From: Dehalococcoidia bacterium
Lineage (GTDB): Bacteria; Chloroflexota; Dehalococcoidia; Tepidiformales; Tepidiformaceae
NCBI GenBank assembly: GCA_007118095.1
Contig: SKSF01000058.1
Location: forward strand, 1 to 49,365
DNA length: 49,365 nucleotides
Direction: 5' to 3'
Positions 24,511 to 34,580 of this stretch are shown here, one piece after another. Position 1 is the first letter of the stretch. The number at the start of each line of letters is the position of its first letter. The notes under the pieces were generated by a model. That model saw only the letters and a list, made by a program, of their open reading frames with translations, made no database searches and was not told the DNA's origin. Both the position numbers and the translations under genes were made by a program.

Positions 24511-27273
24511 CTACTTCGCGCGCGCCAGCAGCTGGCGCAGCACGTACTGCAAAATCCCGCCGTGCTGGTAATAGTCCAGCTCCACCGGCGTATCGATCCG
24601 CGTGACCGCTTCGAACGTCGTCTCTGTCCCGTCGTCGGCGCGGGCCGTCACCGTGAGGCGCTTCCCGGGCTCCAACCCGTTTGCAATCCCGTGGATGCTG
24701 AACGTCTCGCGCCCGGTCAGCCCCAGCGTCTCCCGGTTCTCGCCGGGCAGGAACTGCAGCGGCAGCACGCCCATGCCCACCAGGTTGCTCCGGTGGATGC
24801 GCTCATACGTCTCCGCAATCGCCGCGCGCACGCCCAGCAGTCGCGGCCCCTTCGCGGCCCAGTCGCGCGACGACCCGGAACCGTATTCCTTGCCCGCCAG
24901 CACGATCGTGGGGACACCTTCATCGTGATAGCGCATTGATGCGTCGTAGATGGACATCTCGGTGTCGTCGGGAAGGTGCCGCGTGACGCCGCCTTCCGTC
25001 CCCGGCGCCAGCAGGTTGCGCAGGCGAATGTTCGCAAACGTCCCCCGCATCATCACTTCGTGATTCCCACGCCGCGAGCCGTACGAGTTGAAATCTTCCG
25101 GAGCGACCCCGTGGTCCACCAGGTACTGCGCGGCCGGGCTGTTCCGTGCGATGTTCCCCGCTGGCGAAATGTGGTCGGTCGTGACCGAATCCCCCACCAT
25201 CACCAGCACACGCGCGCCATCGATGTCTCGCAGCGGTTCCGGTTCGTCCGGCAGGCCATCGAAATAGGGAGGGTTCCGCACATACGTCGAATTCGGGTCC
25301 CAATCGAACAGCTCGCCCGTCGGCGTTTCCAGCGATGCCCACGTCTCGTCGCCCTGGAACACCTCGGCATACCGTCGGCGGAACATCTCCGATCGCACAG
25401 ACGACCGGATCGCCTCCTGCACGTCGTTCTGGCTCGGCCAGATGTCCTTCAGGTAGACCGGCTGCCCGTTCTTATCCGTACCGAGTGGTTCGTTGTAGGG
25501 GTCCCAGTCCATGTGTCCGGCCAGCGCATACGCGACCACCAGCGGCGGCGATGCCAGGTAGTTTGCCCGCACGTCCGGGTTGATCCGCCCCTCAAAGTTC
25601 CGGTTTCCGGAGAGCACCGCCCCCGCGACCAGCTCACATTCCTTGATAGCGTTCGCGATCGGCTCATCCACCGGGCCCGAGTTCCCGATACAGGTCGTGC
25701 AGCCGTAACCCACCAGGTTGAAGCCCAGCTCATCCAGGTATGGCGTCAGTCCCGCCTCGTCCAGGTACTCCGTGACCACCTGCGAACCCGGCGCCAGGCT
25801 GCTCTTCACCCAGGGCTTCCGCTCCAGGCCTTTTTCCACCGCGTTTTTCGCCAGGAGACCCGCGCCCAGCATCACCTCCGGGTTCGACGTATTCGTGCAG
25901 CTCGTGATCGCCGCGATGACGACCGAACCATGCCGCAGCTCGACTTCGTTTCCCTGGTACTCGCACGATGCTGTCTGGAAAAGCGAGCCGTACCCAGTCT
26001 CGCCCGGGTCCGGGTTTCCGCCTTCGCTCACCCAGGCCGCAATCTTCTCACGGTCGACGCCGTCGCCCGTAGCCACCATTTCCGTGACGCTCTGCCGCCA
26101 GTTTCGCTTCGAATCCGAAAGCGATATCCGGTCCTGCGGCCGCCGGGGACCCGCGATGGACGGTTCGACTTGCCCGAGGTCCAGTTCCAGCGTGTCGCTG
26201 AAGATGGGGTCCGGCGTATCGTCCGTCCGGAACAGTCCCTGTTCCTTGCAATAGGTGCCGACCAGCTCCACCAGCGACTCGTCCCGGCCCGTGAACCGCA
26301 TGTAGTGCAGCGTCTCTTCGTCGACCGGGAAGAATCCCATCGTCGCCCCGTACTCCGGCGACATATTCGCGATGGTCGCTCGCACCGCCAGCGGCAATGT
26401 GCTCAGGCCCGACCCGTAAAACTCGACAAACTTCCCAACGACGCCCTTCTCCCGGAGCAGCTGCGTCACGCGCAGCACCAGGTCCGTCCCGGTCGCGCCT
26501 TCCGGCAACTGCCCCGTCAGCTTGAAGCCGACCACCTCCGGGATGAGCATCGAAATCGGCTGGCCCAGCATCGCGGCCTCGGCTTCGATACCGCCAACGC
26601 CCCAGCCCAGCACGCCAAGGCCATTGATCATCGTCGTGTGCGAATCGGTCCCCACCAGCGTGTCCGGGTACGTCACAACCGTCCCGTCTTCGTCCTTCTG
26701 GAACACCACCGTCGCTAGGTACTCCAGGTTCACTTGGTGCACGATTCCCGTCCCCGGCGGGACCACGCTGAAGTTGCTGAACGCCCCCTGGCCCCAGCGC
26801 AGGAACGAATACCGCTCCTTGTTCCGCTCGAACTCCTTTTCCACGTTCTGGCGGAAGGCATCGCCCGTCCCGAAGTAGTCCACCTGCACCGAATGGTCGA
26901 TGACCAGGTCCACCGGCTGCAGCGGATTCACAACGCTCGGGTCGCCGCCCTTGGCGCGCACCGCGTCCCGCATCGACGCCAGGTCGACCACCACCGGCAC
27001 ACCCGTGAAGTCCTGCAGCAGCACCCGCGCCGGCGTGAACGCAATCTCGCGGCTCGGCGCCGTTGCCGGTTCCCACGACGCCAGCGCCCGGACATCGTCG
27101 TCCGTCACATTCCGCCCGTCTTCATAGCGCAGCAGGTTTTCAAGGAGAATCTTGAGCGAGAACGGCAGGCGGTCCGGGTGTCCGACACCCTCCGAACGCA
27201 ACCGTTCAAGAGCGTAATACGCGTAGTCCCGGCCACCACTGCTCAGTGTGCTCCGGGTTCCAAAAGTGTCCAT
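24511..27273 (-). CDS. acnA: Aconitate hydratase, AcnA/IRP type
   Basis: A 920-residue [4Fe-4S] enzyme that interconverts citrate and isocitrate. The cluster ligands are in SCTNTSNP (about 454) and [11 protein letters not shown] (about 520). The [17 protein letters not shown] segment, [10 protein letters not shown] and the C-terminal [13 protein letters not shown] with [17 protein letters not shown] are in the usual order and length. GGAAGG lies six bases before the ATG. A leader of roughly 300 nt, if the TATACT at 27578-27583 is used, makes post-transcriptional control possible. Confidence 0.95.
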   Translation of the reverse strand: MDTFGTRSTLSSGGRDYAYYALERLRSEGVGHPDRLPFSLKILLENLLRYEDGRNVTDDDVRALASWEPATAPSREIAFTPARVLLQDFTGVPVVVDLASMRDAVRAKGGDPSVVNPLQPVDLVIDHSVQVDYFGTGDAFRQNVEKEFERNKERYSFLRWGQGAFSNFSVVPPGTGIVHQVNLEYLATVVFQKDEDGTVVTYPDTLVGTDSHTTMINGLGVLGWGVGGIEAEAAMLGQPISMLIPEVVGFKLTGQLPEGATGTDLVLRVTQLLREKGVVGKFVEFYGSGLSTLPLAVRATIANMSPEYGATMGFFPVDEETLHYMRFTGRDESLVELVGTYCKEQGLFRTDDTPDPIFSDTLELDLGQVEPSIAGPRRPQDRISLSDSKRNWRQSVTEMVATGDGVDREKIAAWVSEGGNPDPGETGYGSLFQTASCEYQGNEVELRHGSVVIAAITSCTNTSNPEVMLGAGLLAKNAVEKGLERKPWVKSSLAPGSQVVTEYLDEAGLTPYLDELGFNLVGYGCTTCIGNSGPVDEPIANAIKECELVAGAVLSGNRNFEGRINPDVRANYLASPPLVVAYALAGHMDWDPYNEPLGTDKNGQPVYLKDIWPSQNDVQEAIRSSVRSEMFRRRYAEVFQGDETWASLETPTGELFDWDPNSTYVRNPPYFDGLPDEPEPLRDIDGARVLVMVGDSVTTDHISPAGNIARNSPAAQYLVDHGVAPEDFNSYGSRRGNHEVMMRGTFANIRLRNLLAPGTEGGVTRHLPDDTEMSIYDASMRYHDEGVPTIVLAGKEYGSGSSRDWAAKGPRLLGVRAAIAETYERIHRSNLVGMGVLPLQFLPGENRETLGLTGRETFSIHGIANGLEPGKRLTVTARADDGTETTFEAVTRIDTPVELDYYQHGGILQYVLRQLLARAK

Positions 27274-27583
27274 CGCTAACCTTCCCTTACGACCTCAAGG
27301 TCGTGGCTTCCCACAGCTGCTGGAAAGGACAGGGAGTCGACGGACGCAGCCGCGCGGTCGTGTGGCATTGCCTCCCGGGCGGACAGGTCCGGATCTGGTT
27401 GCGTGGAACGTCCGGCCCGGCGCGCCCGTTACCCAGCCCTCCTTCGCAGGCGTGGATGCTTGGGCCCTTGCCCGGGTCGATACCGGGGGGTCACGCCACC
27501 GGCCACCTCCCGCGACTTCCCTCCGTTAGGGACCGTTGGGCCCGGGAGCGGCACTACTCTGGTGCGGACCGCCCCGGAGTATA
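27274..27583 (-). promoter_or_regulatory. Long GC-rich leader of acnA with candidate -10 box
   Basis: No convincing gene lies here. On the minus strand TATACT (27583 to 27578) would start a leader of about 300 nt. The leader contains local stems, for example ACGACC-TCAA-GGTCGT (plus 27290-27305) just before the ribosome-binding site and the near-palindrome CAGGTCCGGATCTG (27384-27397). I could not match it to a known riboswitch by eye. No good -35 box is visible. Confidence 0.3.
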
Positions 27584-27907
27584 GCACTCCCCCCGAGCTT
27601 CCGCTCAGGATCACTCCTGGCCGCATTCGAATTTAGACTCCGCCCGAGTTACCGCTGCCTGCTATCTGTTCCGCTCGGCTAGTGGGCAGGAGGGTTGAGC
27701 GAAGCCCGCAAGGATAGCGCCCGATGGGGCTATAGGTATTCGTCAGCACGAAACGATCCGCGCGGCCGCGCCGTTCCGTGCAACAGCGCCGCTAGCGCAG
27801 GTGTAGGCTGGACTCGCGATAAGTGACCATGTGAGAAGCCCGGGAGTCGTCGAAACGATGGTCGGTTATTGATCCCTGCGCCGGATGTTGCCACGATCTG
27901 TTCCCAG
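27584..27907. other. Noncoding stretch between acnA leader and the FkbM gene
   Basis: About 320 bp of lower-GC sequence with stop codons in all frames. I see no gene, clear promoter or strong hairpin in it. Confidence 0.5.
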
Positions 27908-28687
27908 CTAGCCGACTTCGATCAACTCTAACTTTGGAACGAATTCAGCTTCTCCCACGTGCCGCTTGTGAAGCGCACGCAGCCCGCCATGCGCGCGGCC
28001 CCGGTAGCCGAAAGGACGAAGCAGTTCCCGTATACGTACAAGTGAGTCGGGGCGGACTTCGCACACGATGGCTGGGCGAATCTTATCGATAACACCGAGC
28101 GCGCCTTCAATCACACCAATTTCACCACCTTCAACGTCAACCTTGATGAGCGACGGATATAGGCCAGTAGATTCAGCGTGAGAGTCGATGGTGGTCGTGG
28201 GCACAGTGATCACATGCGCGTCGATGGGCAACTCACCCTCATGGTCGCGCACGAGGTGGTTAACGAGTGAGAAGCCGAAGGTCGCAAATTCCAGCGCGCC
28301 ATCCTCTGAGGTGACTGCCGCCTGTACCAGGTCAACGTTTGTGATGCCGTTCCGTGCAGCGTTTTGTTGCAGGCATTCAGCGTTTGCCGGGTCGGGCTCA
28401 AAGGCTACGACCTGTCGGCAGCGCTGAGCCATCACAAGCGAGAGATAGCCCATGTGGGCACCTGCATCATACGCTACAACACCTGGCTTGAGGTGGCGCC
28501 GTAGCATGTTCACTACGTGGCGTTCGTAGGTGCCAATGGCCAGAGCAGCGCGATCTGGGACAGGTGTGGCTAGCCTCATCCCCCGTAGCGGTCCGAGAAG
28601 CGGCCGCGACTCATAAACGCGACGCCCGTTGATGTAATCCTTGTGCGTCCTCATCCGGGCTATACTTTGGGCTAGGGCGTCAAGCAT
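27908..28687 (-). CDS. FkbM-family methyltransferase
   Basis: A 259-residue SAM-dependent methyltransferase. The Rossmann motif I is VVAYDAGAHMGYLSL, followed by VVAFEPDP, with the typical SLIKVDVEGGE segment in the C-terminal half. FkbM enzymes methylate hydroxyl groups of sugars or secondary metabolites. The open frame extends to a GTG at 28756, so up to 23 more residues are possible; the ATG at 28687 has GGAG directly adjacent, and neither start has an ideal site. Its base composition is less GC-rich than its neighbours. Confidence 0.8.
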   Translation of the reverse strand: MLDALAQSIARMRTHKDYINGRRVYESRPLLGPLRGMRLATPVPDRAALAIGTYERHVVNMLRRHLKPGVVAYDAGAHMGYLSLVMAQRCRQVVAFEPDPANAECLQQNAARNGITNVDLVQAAVTSEDGALEFATFGFSLVNHLVRDHEGELPIDAHVITVPTTTIDSHAESTGLYPSLIKVDVEGGEIGVIEGALGVIDKIRPAIVCEVRPDSLVRIRELLRPFGYRGRAHGGLRALHKRHVGEAEFVPKLELIEVG

Positions 28688-28837
28688 CTCCAACACTAGA
28701 CTCGTTACTGGTGCACACGACGTTGAGGTGCTGTTTGCTAGGTCGCGCGTATGCACTCATTGGCCATCGTCCCGCTCCCGCCGTCGTTTGCCGCATTTTG
28801 AGGTCTGCGACTGTCAGCACTCCCGCCTCCATCGCGT

Positions 28838-30358
28838 TCACACCCGCCGCCCCTTGTTCGGCTTCTGGCGCGCCACCAGCTCTCCCCACCCCGGCTCGTC
28901 CTCCTCCGTCGCTTCCACCCCTTCCGACCCCACCTGCGGCCCGATAACCATCGCAAGCACGAATGCCAGCGTCCCCAGCGCAAGCACCACCAGCCCCGCA
29001 TCACTGAACTCCGTTGGCGTACCCGCAAACAACCCGATCCACGGCTCCGTCGCATCTTCCCGCAGCCGCAAGATCGCCCCCAGCGCCGCCACCGAGATCG
29101 CCCCGCCGATGAAGAACGCGATGTTGAAAGCCCCGACCCCGATGCCCGTCCGCTCCGCCGGCAGCTGGCCCGTGGCCGCATGTAACGCAACAGCGTTGAC
29201 CGACCCGTACCCGGCCCCGACCAGCACGTAGACCACCCCCACGCCCACCGGTGCCCATCCCGCGCCGGCCAGCACAAAGATCACCGCTGCGCTGAACAAC
29301 ACCCAGCTCCCGCCAATCAGCAGTGGCGCGGGTCCGATCCTTGCGGCCAGGGCGCCCGCCGTGATGCCACTCGCCCCCAGCACCGCCGCCCCTGGCAACA
29401 GGTGCAACCCGATTTCGATCATCCCCATCCCGTGGTACCGCTCCAGCAGCAACGGCAGCATCACCACCACCGCGAAGTGCGCTCCCTGGATGCATAGCCC
29501 CACCACGCACATCGCCACGAACCGCAGATTCCGCAAGATCGCCGGGTCCACGAACGGCTCCGGCGCCAGCCGCGTCCGTACCGCGAACAATCCGAGCAGC
29601 GGCACAAACGCCAGCGCACCCGCCAGCCCTGCCGTGTCCGTGACATCGTTCGGCAGCCGGTTGATCGCGATCACCCCACCGGTCACCGCGAGGCTAAGCA
29701 GCCCTGCCCCCACGTAGTCGAACCGCTGTCCCGGCGACCCCGGGACCCCCGGGATCGACACGTACATGAGCGGGAGCAGCAGAATCGTCGCGACCCCCGT
29801 CACCAGGAACGGCCCCTGCCAGCCAATCCACTCCGTCAGCGAACCACCAAGGATCGGCCCGATGCCAAAGCCTATCCCCACCGCGATCACAATCGTCCCG
29901 ATCGCACGCCCCCGCCCCCGGTCATCCGTAGTGTGCACGATCGTCGCCAGAGACAGCGCCGGGATCGCCGTTGCCCCCATCCCCTGCAACACCCTGCCTG
30001 CGACCGCTGCCTCGAACGTCGGCGCCGCCGCGACCAGGAACGACGCGACACAGAACACCGACACCCCGAACAGCAGCAGCCCCCGCGTCCCCTTCATGTC
30101 CGCGAGTCGCCCGTAAATCAGCGTCCCCGTCGCGAACGGGATCAGGAACGCCGCCACAAACCACGACAGCACGTCGTCCGAAACCCCGAACGCCGCCTGC
30201 ACGTCCGGCAGTACAATCGCCGACATCGAAGCGTTCGTCACCGAAATCAGCACACCCGCGAACATCGCCGCGAGCGCGAGCGGCGGCACAGTCCGTGCCG
30301 GGACAGCCGATTCAGCCGGGGCCGTTGTCACTGCACGGATTGTCGGCGGCGCGCACAA
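28838..30358 (-). CDS. MFS drug:H+ antiporter-type exporter (14 TM, DHA2-like)
   Basis: A 506-residue integral membrane protein with about fourteen hydrophobic helices. The loop GRLADMKGTRGLLL (about 83-96) is the MFS motif A, and GRVLQGMGATAIPAL follows. The TM count and these motifs fit DHA2 efflux pumps such as EmrB/QacA. The substrate is unknown. Start is uncertain: a TTG at 30358 and a GTG at 30331 are both possible, with no strong ribosome-binding site. It lies 150 bp downstream of FkbM on the same strand in gene order MFS then FkbM. Confidence 0.85.
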   Translation of the reverse strand: MCAPPTIRAVTTAPAESAVPARTVPPLALAAMFAGVLISVTNASMSAIVLPDVQAAFGVSDDVLSWFVAAFLIPFATGTLIYGRLADMKGTRGLLLFGVSVFCVASFLVAAAPTFEAAVAGRVLQGMGATAIPALSLATIVHTTDDRGRGRAIGTIVIAVGIGFGIGPILGGSLTEWIGWQGPFLVTGVATILLLPLMYVSIPGVPGSPGQRFDYVGAGLLSLAVTGGVIAINRLPNDVTDTAGLAGALAFVPLLGLFAVRTRLAPEPFVDPAILRNLRFVAMCVVGLCIQGAHFAVVVMLPLLLERYHGMGMIEIGLHLLPGAAVLGASGITAGALAARIGPAPLLIGGSWVLFSAAVIFVLAGAGWAPVGVGVVYVLVGAGYGSVNAVALHAATGQLPAERTGIGVGAFNIAFFIGGAISVAALGAILRLREDATEPWIGLFAGTPTEFSDAGLVVLALGTLAFVLAMVIGPQVGSEGVEATEEDEPGWGELVARQKPNKGRRV

Positions 30359-30516
30359 CGATGTCGATCCCGCCGAACCACCCTCGGAAGAACCAATCGA
30401 AGCTCAACACTGTCTCCACGTCTAACCACCATCTGCCCGCCAGTCCGCAGTACGGCGAAAGCGACGCTGAGCCCCGGTTTGGCGCGAAAATCAGCCTGTA
30501 CGGCTGCACCACACGC

Positions 30517-30522
30517 TATACT
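30517..30522 (+). promoter_or_regulatory. Candidate -10 box of the tRNA gene
   Basis: TATACT ends ten bases before the mature 5' end of the tRNA. No matching -35 hexamer stands out. Confidence 0.4.
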
Positions 30523-30531
30523 GTCCCCCAC

Positions 30532-30607
30532 GGGCTCGTAGCTCAGCGGTGAGAGCACCCGGCTCATAACCGGTTGGTCGCAGGTTCAAATCCTGCCGGG
30601 CCCACCA
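30532..30607 (+). tRNA. tRNA with CAT anticodon (Met or Ile2)
   Basis: A 76-nt cloverleaf with encoded CCA. Acceptor GGGCTCG (30532-30538) pairs with CGGGCCC (30597-30603). The D arm has GCTC/GAGC, the anticodon loop CTCATAA puts CAT at 30565-30567, and the T arm is GCAGG-TTCAAAT-CCTGC (30580-30596). The variable region TTGGTCGC resembles tRNA-Ile2, whose CAT is modified by TilS to read AUA, but elongator Met cannot be excluded. Base pair 27-43 of the anticodon stem is a C-T mismatch. The 3' end is the likely attachment site for the adjacent integrase. Confidence 0.92.
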
Positions 30608-30610
30608 ACT

Positions 30611-30660
30611 GTCCCCCTTTACGTCAACTTTGAATTCAGCACACCCGCTGAAAGGGGGAC
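30611..30660 (+). promoter_or_regulatory. Inverted repeat that includes the integrase ribosome-binding site
   Basis: GTCCCCCTTT (30611-30620) and AAAGGGGGAC (30651-30660) form a perfect 10-bp inverted repeat with a 30-bp spacer. The right arm contains the integrase Shine-Dalgarno, four bases before the GTG. In RNA it would hide that site; in DNA it could be an integrase arm site. Confidence 0.6.
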
Positions 30661-30663
30661 TCT

Positions 30664-31617
30664 GTGACGAAACGTAAAGCTGTAGAGCTCTCACGTTTTG
30701 AACTTAGCGATCTGGTGGGAGACTTCCTCTCCGACTACGAATCCGGCCCACCCAAGACCCTGGCCTACTACCGCGACAACGTAGGGCGCGCCCTGTTCAA
30801 CTACCTGTCCGGCCGTGGAATCGACGCCATCGAGGACGTGACCCCGCAAGTGCTGAGGGAATGGCTCATCCACGAGGCCGACCAGTCGTACGACCGCAAG
30901 GGCCACGTCCGCCGCATGTCTCCGCGCACCGTCGTTGGGCGGCACACTGCCGCCCGGCGCTTCTTCTCTTGGTGCGTTGAGCAGGAGATCATCCCCAAGA
31001 GCCCGATGGACATGGTGCGCGCGCCCAAGGCTCCCGAAGACGCCGTTGTCGGCTTTACCGATGAAGAAGTCGAACGACTGATACGGGAAAGCGGTAAGGC
31101 GTGGGGCTGGCTCGCCGCCCGCGACCGCGCAATCGTGACCACCCTTCTCGGCACCGGCGCACGGGCCGACGAACTCCTGCGTATGACCGAAGACAGCATT
31201 GAGTGGGGCCGGCAAGGCAAGGGTGGGCGCATCACCCTGCACGGCAAAGGGGGCAAGATACGGCGTGTCCCCATGGGGCACACCACCGCCAAGGCGATCA
31301 AACGCTACTTGCGCGACCGCCCCGATCCACGGGATGACGCCCTATGGATCACCCTGCGCCGCACGCCTATGAACTACGGCGCGTTGAACATGATGCTGAA
31401 ACACCTTGGCGAATACTCCGGCGTCGAAGGGGTCACTCCGCACCGCTTCCGGCATACCTACGCCTCGCAATGGTGGACCCACCATCGCGACATCCTCGCC
31501 CTCAAGAACCTGCTCGGACACTCCCGGATCGTCACCACCGAACGCTACCTGCGCTCGCTGGGGCACGAGTACGGCACCGACCACACCTACGAAACGCCGG
31601 ACAACTGGTTGGCCTAA
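30664..31617 (+). CDS. Tyrosine recombinase/integrase of an integrative element
   Basis: A 317-residue tyrosine recombinase. The N-terminal SAM-like domain spans about 13-110. The catalytic domain holds R167 (TGARADELL), a beta-hairpin lysine (K195 or K198), H260-x-x-R263 (HRFRH), H286 (LGHSR) and nucleophile Y295 (TTERYL), all in order. It starts at GTG, with AAAGGGGGAC upstream. Reading away from the tRNA 3' end 56 bp upstream, it is placed like an integrase that targets that tRNA. The second attachment site was not found in the window. Confidence 0.92.
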   Translation: MTKRKAVELSRFELSDLVGDFLSDYESGPPKTLAYYRDNVGRALFNYLSGRGIDAIEDVTPQVLREWLIHEADQSYDRKGHVRRMSPRTVVGRHTAARRFFSWCVEQEIIPKSPMDMVRAPKAPEDAVVGFTDEEVERLIRESGKAWGWLAARDRAIVTTLLGTGARADELLRMTEDSIEWGRQGKGGRITLHGKGGKIRRVPMGHTTAKAIKRYLRDRPDPRDDALWITLRRTPMNYGALNMMLKHLGEYSGVEGVTPHRFRHTYASQWWTHHRDILALKNLLGHSRIVTTERYLRSLGHEYGTDHTYETPDNWLA

Positions 31618-31628
31618 AGCGTGCTGGT

Positions 31629-33040
31629 TTAGCGACGAGCGTGTGGGAGGGGAGCGATGTGAGCATGGAAAAGAGCTATCGGGCGAGTCAATCTGAAGCA
31701 TGGTGAGGAGGCTGTTGCCGAGGTCGGTGGGCCCGTTTCTCTGGTGGTTGATGCCCGAGGAGAGACGTGACCGCTGCCTGGGCAGAGGAAGGCGGTGGCG
31801 TCGTCGAGTTTCAGGACGTTGTGGGCGGTGGAGACGAGGTTCCACTCGCCCTGACGGCCTGCTGGCCACGACGCAGGAACCGGCGGAAGCCACGCGCCCG
31901 TTGGATTTGGCCGAAGACCGGCTCGCCGACCTGTTTGCGTAGGCGATACAGTGCCCTGCCCTCGGCTGTGCACGGCCACGCCCGCATGGCCGTGCGGTAG
32001 GGCCAGTGCCGTGAGCCGCGCAGCGGTCCCGGGTCGGCGTCCGGGGGTTCGTCGTGGTGGTAGCGGCGGAGGCCGACTGCGGCGGTGACGCTGGCATCGG
32101 CGAGGGCAGCACAGTTCGCTTCGGAGGCATAGCCCGCGTCGGCGGTGAACCGGACGGGGAAGCGGCCAGTGTTGGCATGAATGTGTTCGAGCGTGGGCCG
32201 CAGCCGCTGGGCGGTGGGGCGTTGAAGACCTCGCAGGCCGTGATGACCTGGCTGTCGGTTCGACGGCGGCCTGGGCGTTATAGCATTGCTGAAAGCCCTC
32301 TGAGCCCTTCATGATGCAAGACTCCGGGTCGGTGAAATTGGACTGTGCCTTTGGCGGCACCTCGGCCGCTTCCGCGTCCTCCCCCCTGGCTTCCGCCTGC
32401 TCCCGGGCGCGCTCCTCCAGCCTGGCCTTCGCCTCCTGGATACGCTCCAGCCGCTCCTGTTTGCGCCGCATCTCCGGCGGCAAACGCCAGCCGTCGTCAT
32501 CTGGGCCGTACTCCGCGTCTTCCTCGGCGTCTTCGCGTTTGCCCGCTTCCAGCCAGCCATCGACTTCGGCCGCCAGCCGGGCTTCCTTCTCCAGCATGCG
32601 CCGGTAGCTCATCGCCTTGTGCCTGGAGGCGTTCGCCCGCACCTTCGTCCCGTCCAGGCTCACATGTCCCAACCGGACTAGCCCGGCTTCCGCACAGAGG
32701 CCCAGGACCTGGGCGACGAGGCCTTTGAGCTCCCCGGTGAAGCGCTGCCAGAACTCTCCGATGGTGTGGTAGTCGGGCGTAGCCCTGCCCACCAGGTGAA
32801 TGCAGGCCACGTCGCGCTGGCAGAGCTCGGCCAGGTTGCGCGAGGAGGAGGTGCGGCCCATGGAGCCGTAGAGAAACCCACCACGAGCGCCGAGGCGTAG
32901 GGCGGTCGTCGCCGCTCACAGCGGTAGATGGGGGTGGAAGGCTTCGAGGTCGAGTTTCTGGATGGTCTCCTGGAGAAAGAACGCCGGGCGCCCGTCGGGG
33001 ATGAGTCCAGCCAATGAGGGTGGAAGGAGGAAGCCTTGGT
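31629..33040 (-). pseudogene. IS1182-like transposase, frameshifted
   Basis: A near full-length transposase split over several frames. From N to C: LPPSLAGLIPDGRPAFF (about 33,026 down), a TGA after HPHLPL, a shifted segment RRRPPYASALV, then a long open part from about 32,861 starting at GRTSSSRNLAELCQRDV and including HVSLDGTKVRANASRHKAMSYR, then frame loss after CYNAQAAVE. EWNLVSTAHNVLKL is still readable near the end. Related IS1182 proteins have this order: an N-terminal DUF772 region, then a DDE region. No terminal inverted repeats or target duplication could be identified. It directly follows the integrase and is inactive as written. Confidence 0.8.
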
Positions 33041-33104
33041 CAGGGGCTGAACCGCCCCCTCCTGGTTGGCCACTGGCCTGGCGTTGTGATGCTCCGCGAC
33101 ACCC

Positions 33105-34010
33105 CTAATTCCCGGGCCCACGTCCATGAGTATGGATGCGGATGTTGCCTCCGACGAGCTCGGTCGGTTCCAGTTGATATCGGTCGGCGCCATCCTCGCA
33201 GGCTGTGACGTCAATGCCGAACGCGTCCGCGCCGTCCCTCGAACCGTCCCACGCATTCACCTGGAAGTCACAGACGGTCTCGTCATTCAGCACACCCATG
33301 CCGCGGAACTGCGCGCGAGGCTCGCCGGTCACCACCAGCCATTCCATCTCCGTGCTGACGAAACGGATATCGCCGTCGCGGAACTGGAACTGGAGGTTAC
33401 CCCCGGAATGGTGCGGCCCATACTGTACTGGGACACGAACACGAAGCTTGCCCGGCCGGGCGCTTCAGGGTTTTCCAGGTCGGCCCCGGCTGGCGGGCGA
33501 CGGGACCCAGCCTCCACCCGTCACGAACCCCGCACTCGGGTCGTAGAACACGATCAGGGTCGGCTCCGATTGGCTCGGCTCGTGCGGGCCGTCGCCCGGG
33601 TAGAGGGCCTCGATCTCGTCCACTGTCGGGGATGACGAGGTGAACGGTATCGAGCATGAACGGCTTGTCCCGTCCTGCCCCTCAAGGGTGCACTGCCCGG
33701 CGTCTTCACCGTTACGCTTGAATTGAATGGTGCCGGACGGCGCTGTCTCTCCTTCCGTGGAACCGGCGTCCGATACCGTGGCGGAACAGGTGATGTCCCC
33801 GCCCACCTGCTCCACTTCCGGCGAGCACACGATCGTGGTGTCGGCCGCCCGCACGACCTCGCTGAAGACCGCGAACACCGTCATGTCCTCATCCACCGTC
33901 ACCGTGGTGATGGCACTGTCCGCCTCGGCGACCGGGCCCGTCCAGTGGCTGAACTCCCAGCCTGAGTGGGCGATGGCTACCGTTCGCCCTGGCCGCTCTT
34001 GATGTCATCA
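33105..34010 (-). pseudogene. Fragment of a secreted repeat/adhesin-like protein, frameshifted
   Basis: Three reading frames continue one protein. The first part (about 34,005 to 33,480) reads AHSGWEFSHWTGPVAEADSA, an InlB B-repeat-like unit, then an Ig-like part with TIQFKRNGEDAG, then AGFVTGGGWVPSPA. The frame shifts to GADLENPEAPGRASFVFV and again to GGNLQFQFRDGDIRF, EMEWLVV and the end near 33,105. GFVTGGGW followed by an LQFQF.DGD.RF region is a known secreted C-terminal module. The N-terminus and signal peptide are missing, so this is a truncated relic. Confidence 0.7.
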
Positions 34011-34122
34011 AGGAAGGTTAGACCCCTCGTTGAGCGGCGGCGCGGTCCAGCCTGTGGTGGATTGGCGGCCTTGTGCCGGTCACCCTATGACATATCCATA
34101 AGCGTGGGTGGCTGGCGCCCGA

Positions 34123-34548
34123 TCACTGTTTCTGGTTCGAGCCAAGCCACTCCCACGTTCGGTAGTGATAGTTGCCTTCCGCATCGGACTCGAATTCGGT
34201 CACGTACGCCGCCCGGTTGAGCCGGTCGAGTCCGGTGCTGGCCCCGTGAAAAGCCCCGGCAACAGCGGAGTTCTCGCCGAAGCCCTCACCCGTGAGACGG
34301 GCGACTGAGAAGCCCTCCCAGGGTGCGATCTCGCCTTCAGTGGTCTGAATGAGGTTTTTCCCCTCGGCGAAGGCCACCCCACCCGGGCGGCTCACCTGGA
34401 TGTACGTGCCAATTTCGGTCATCTCTTTGCCCAGTATGGTCCCTTGCCCCTGGAAGCTGGCCTCAACTTTGGAGTTCATTCCATCGATGGAGAGGACACG
34501 CACTCCAGTGACTTTGCCCCGACTCTCTGCTACCAGTTCTCCGAGCAT
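34123..34548 (-). CDS. Conserved small protein of unknown function
   Basis: A 141-residue soluble protein, mainly beta strand by eye, with VTGVRVL, GKEMTEIGTYIQVSRPGG, EGKNLIQTTEGE and a C-terminal TEFESDAEGNYHYRTWEW. I recall similar stand-alone proteins of this length in other bacteria but no assigned role. AAGGAGG six bases before the ATG fixes the start. It is the gene after the beta-helix gene on the same strand, with a hairpin between. Confidence 0.7.
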   Translation of the reverse strand: MLGELVAESRGKVTGVRVLSIDGMNSKVEASFQGQGTILGKEMTEIGTYIQVSRPGGVAFAEGKNLIQTTEGEIAPWEGFSVARLTGEGFGENSAVAGAFHGASTGLDRLNRAAYVTEFESDAEGNYHYRTWEWLGSNQKQ

Positions 34549-34580
34549 GTGCTTCCTCCTTCAGAAGCTGGTTGCCCCGT

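Noticed and set aside
24976-26718. Long plus-strand open frame (580 codons) opposite acnA
   Set aside because: A shadow of acnA codon bias; no domain pattern.
27274-27907. RNase P, cobalamin, c-di-AMP or T-box RNA in the acnA upstream region
   Set aside because: None of the conserved core sequences of these RNAs could be found; only generic stems were seen.
31720-31735. GGTGGGCCCG as a second attachment site matching the tRNA end
   Set aside because: Only about nine bases match the tRNA 3' end (inverted), expected by chance in GC-rich DNA; the similar CGGGCCCACG near 33,110 is also too short.
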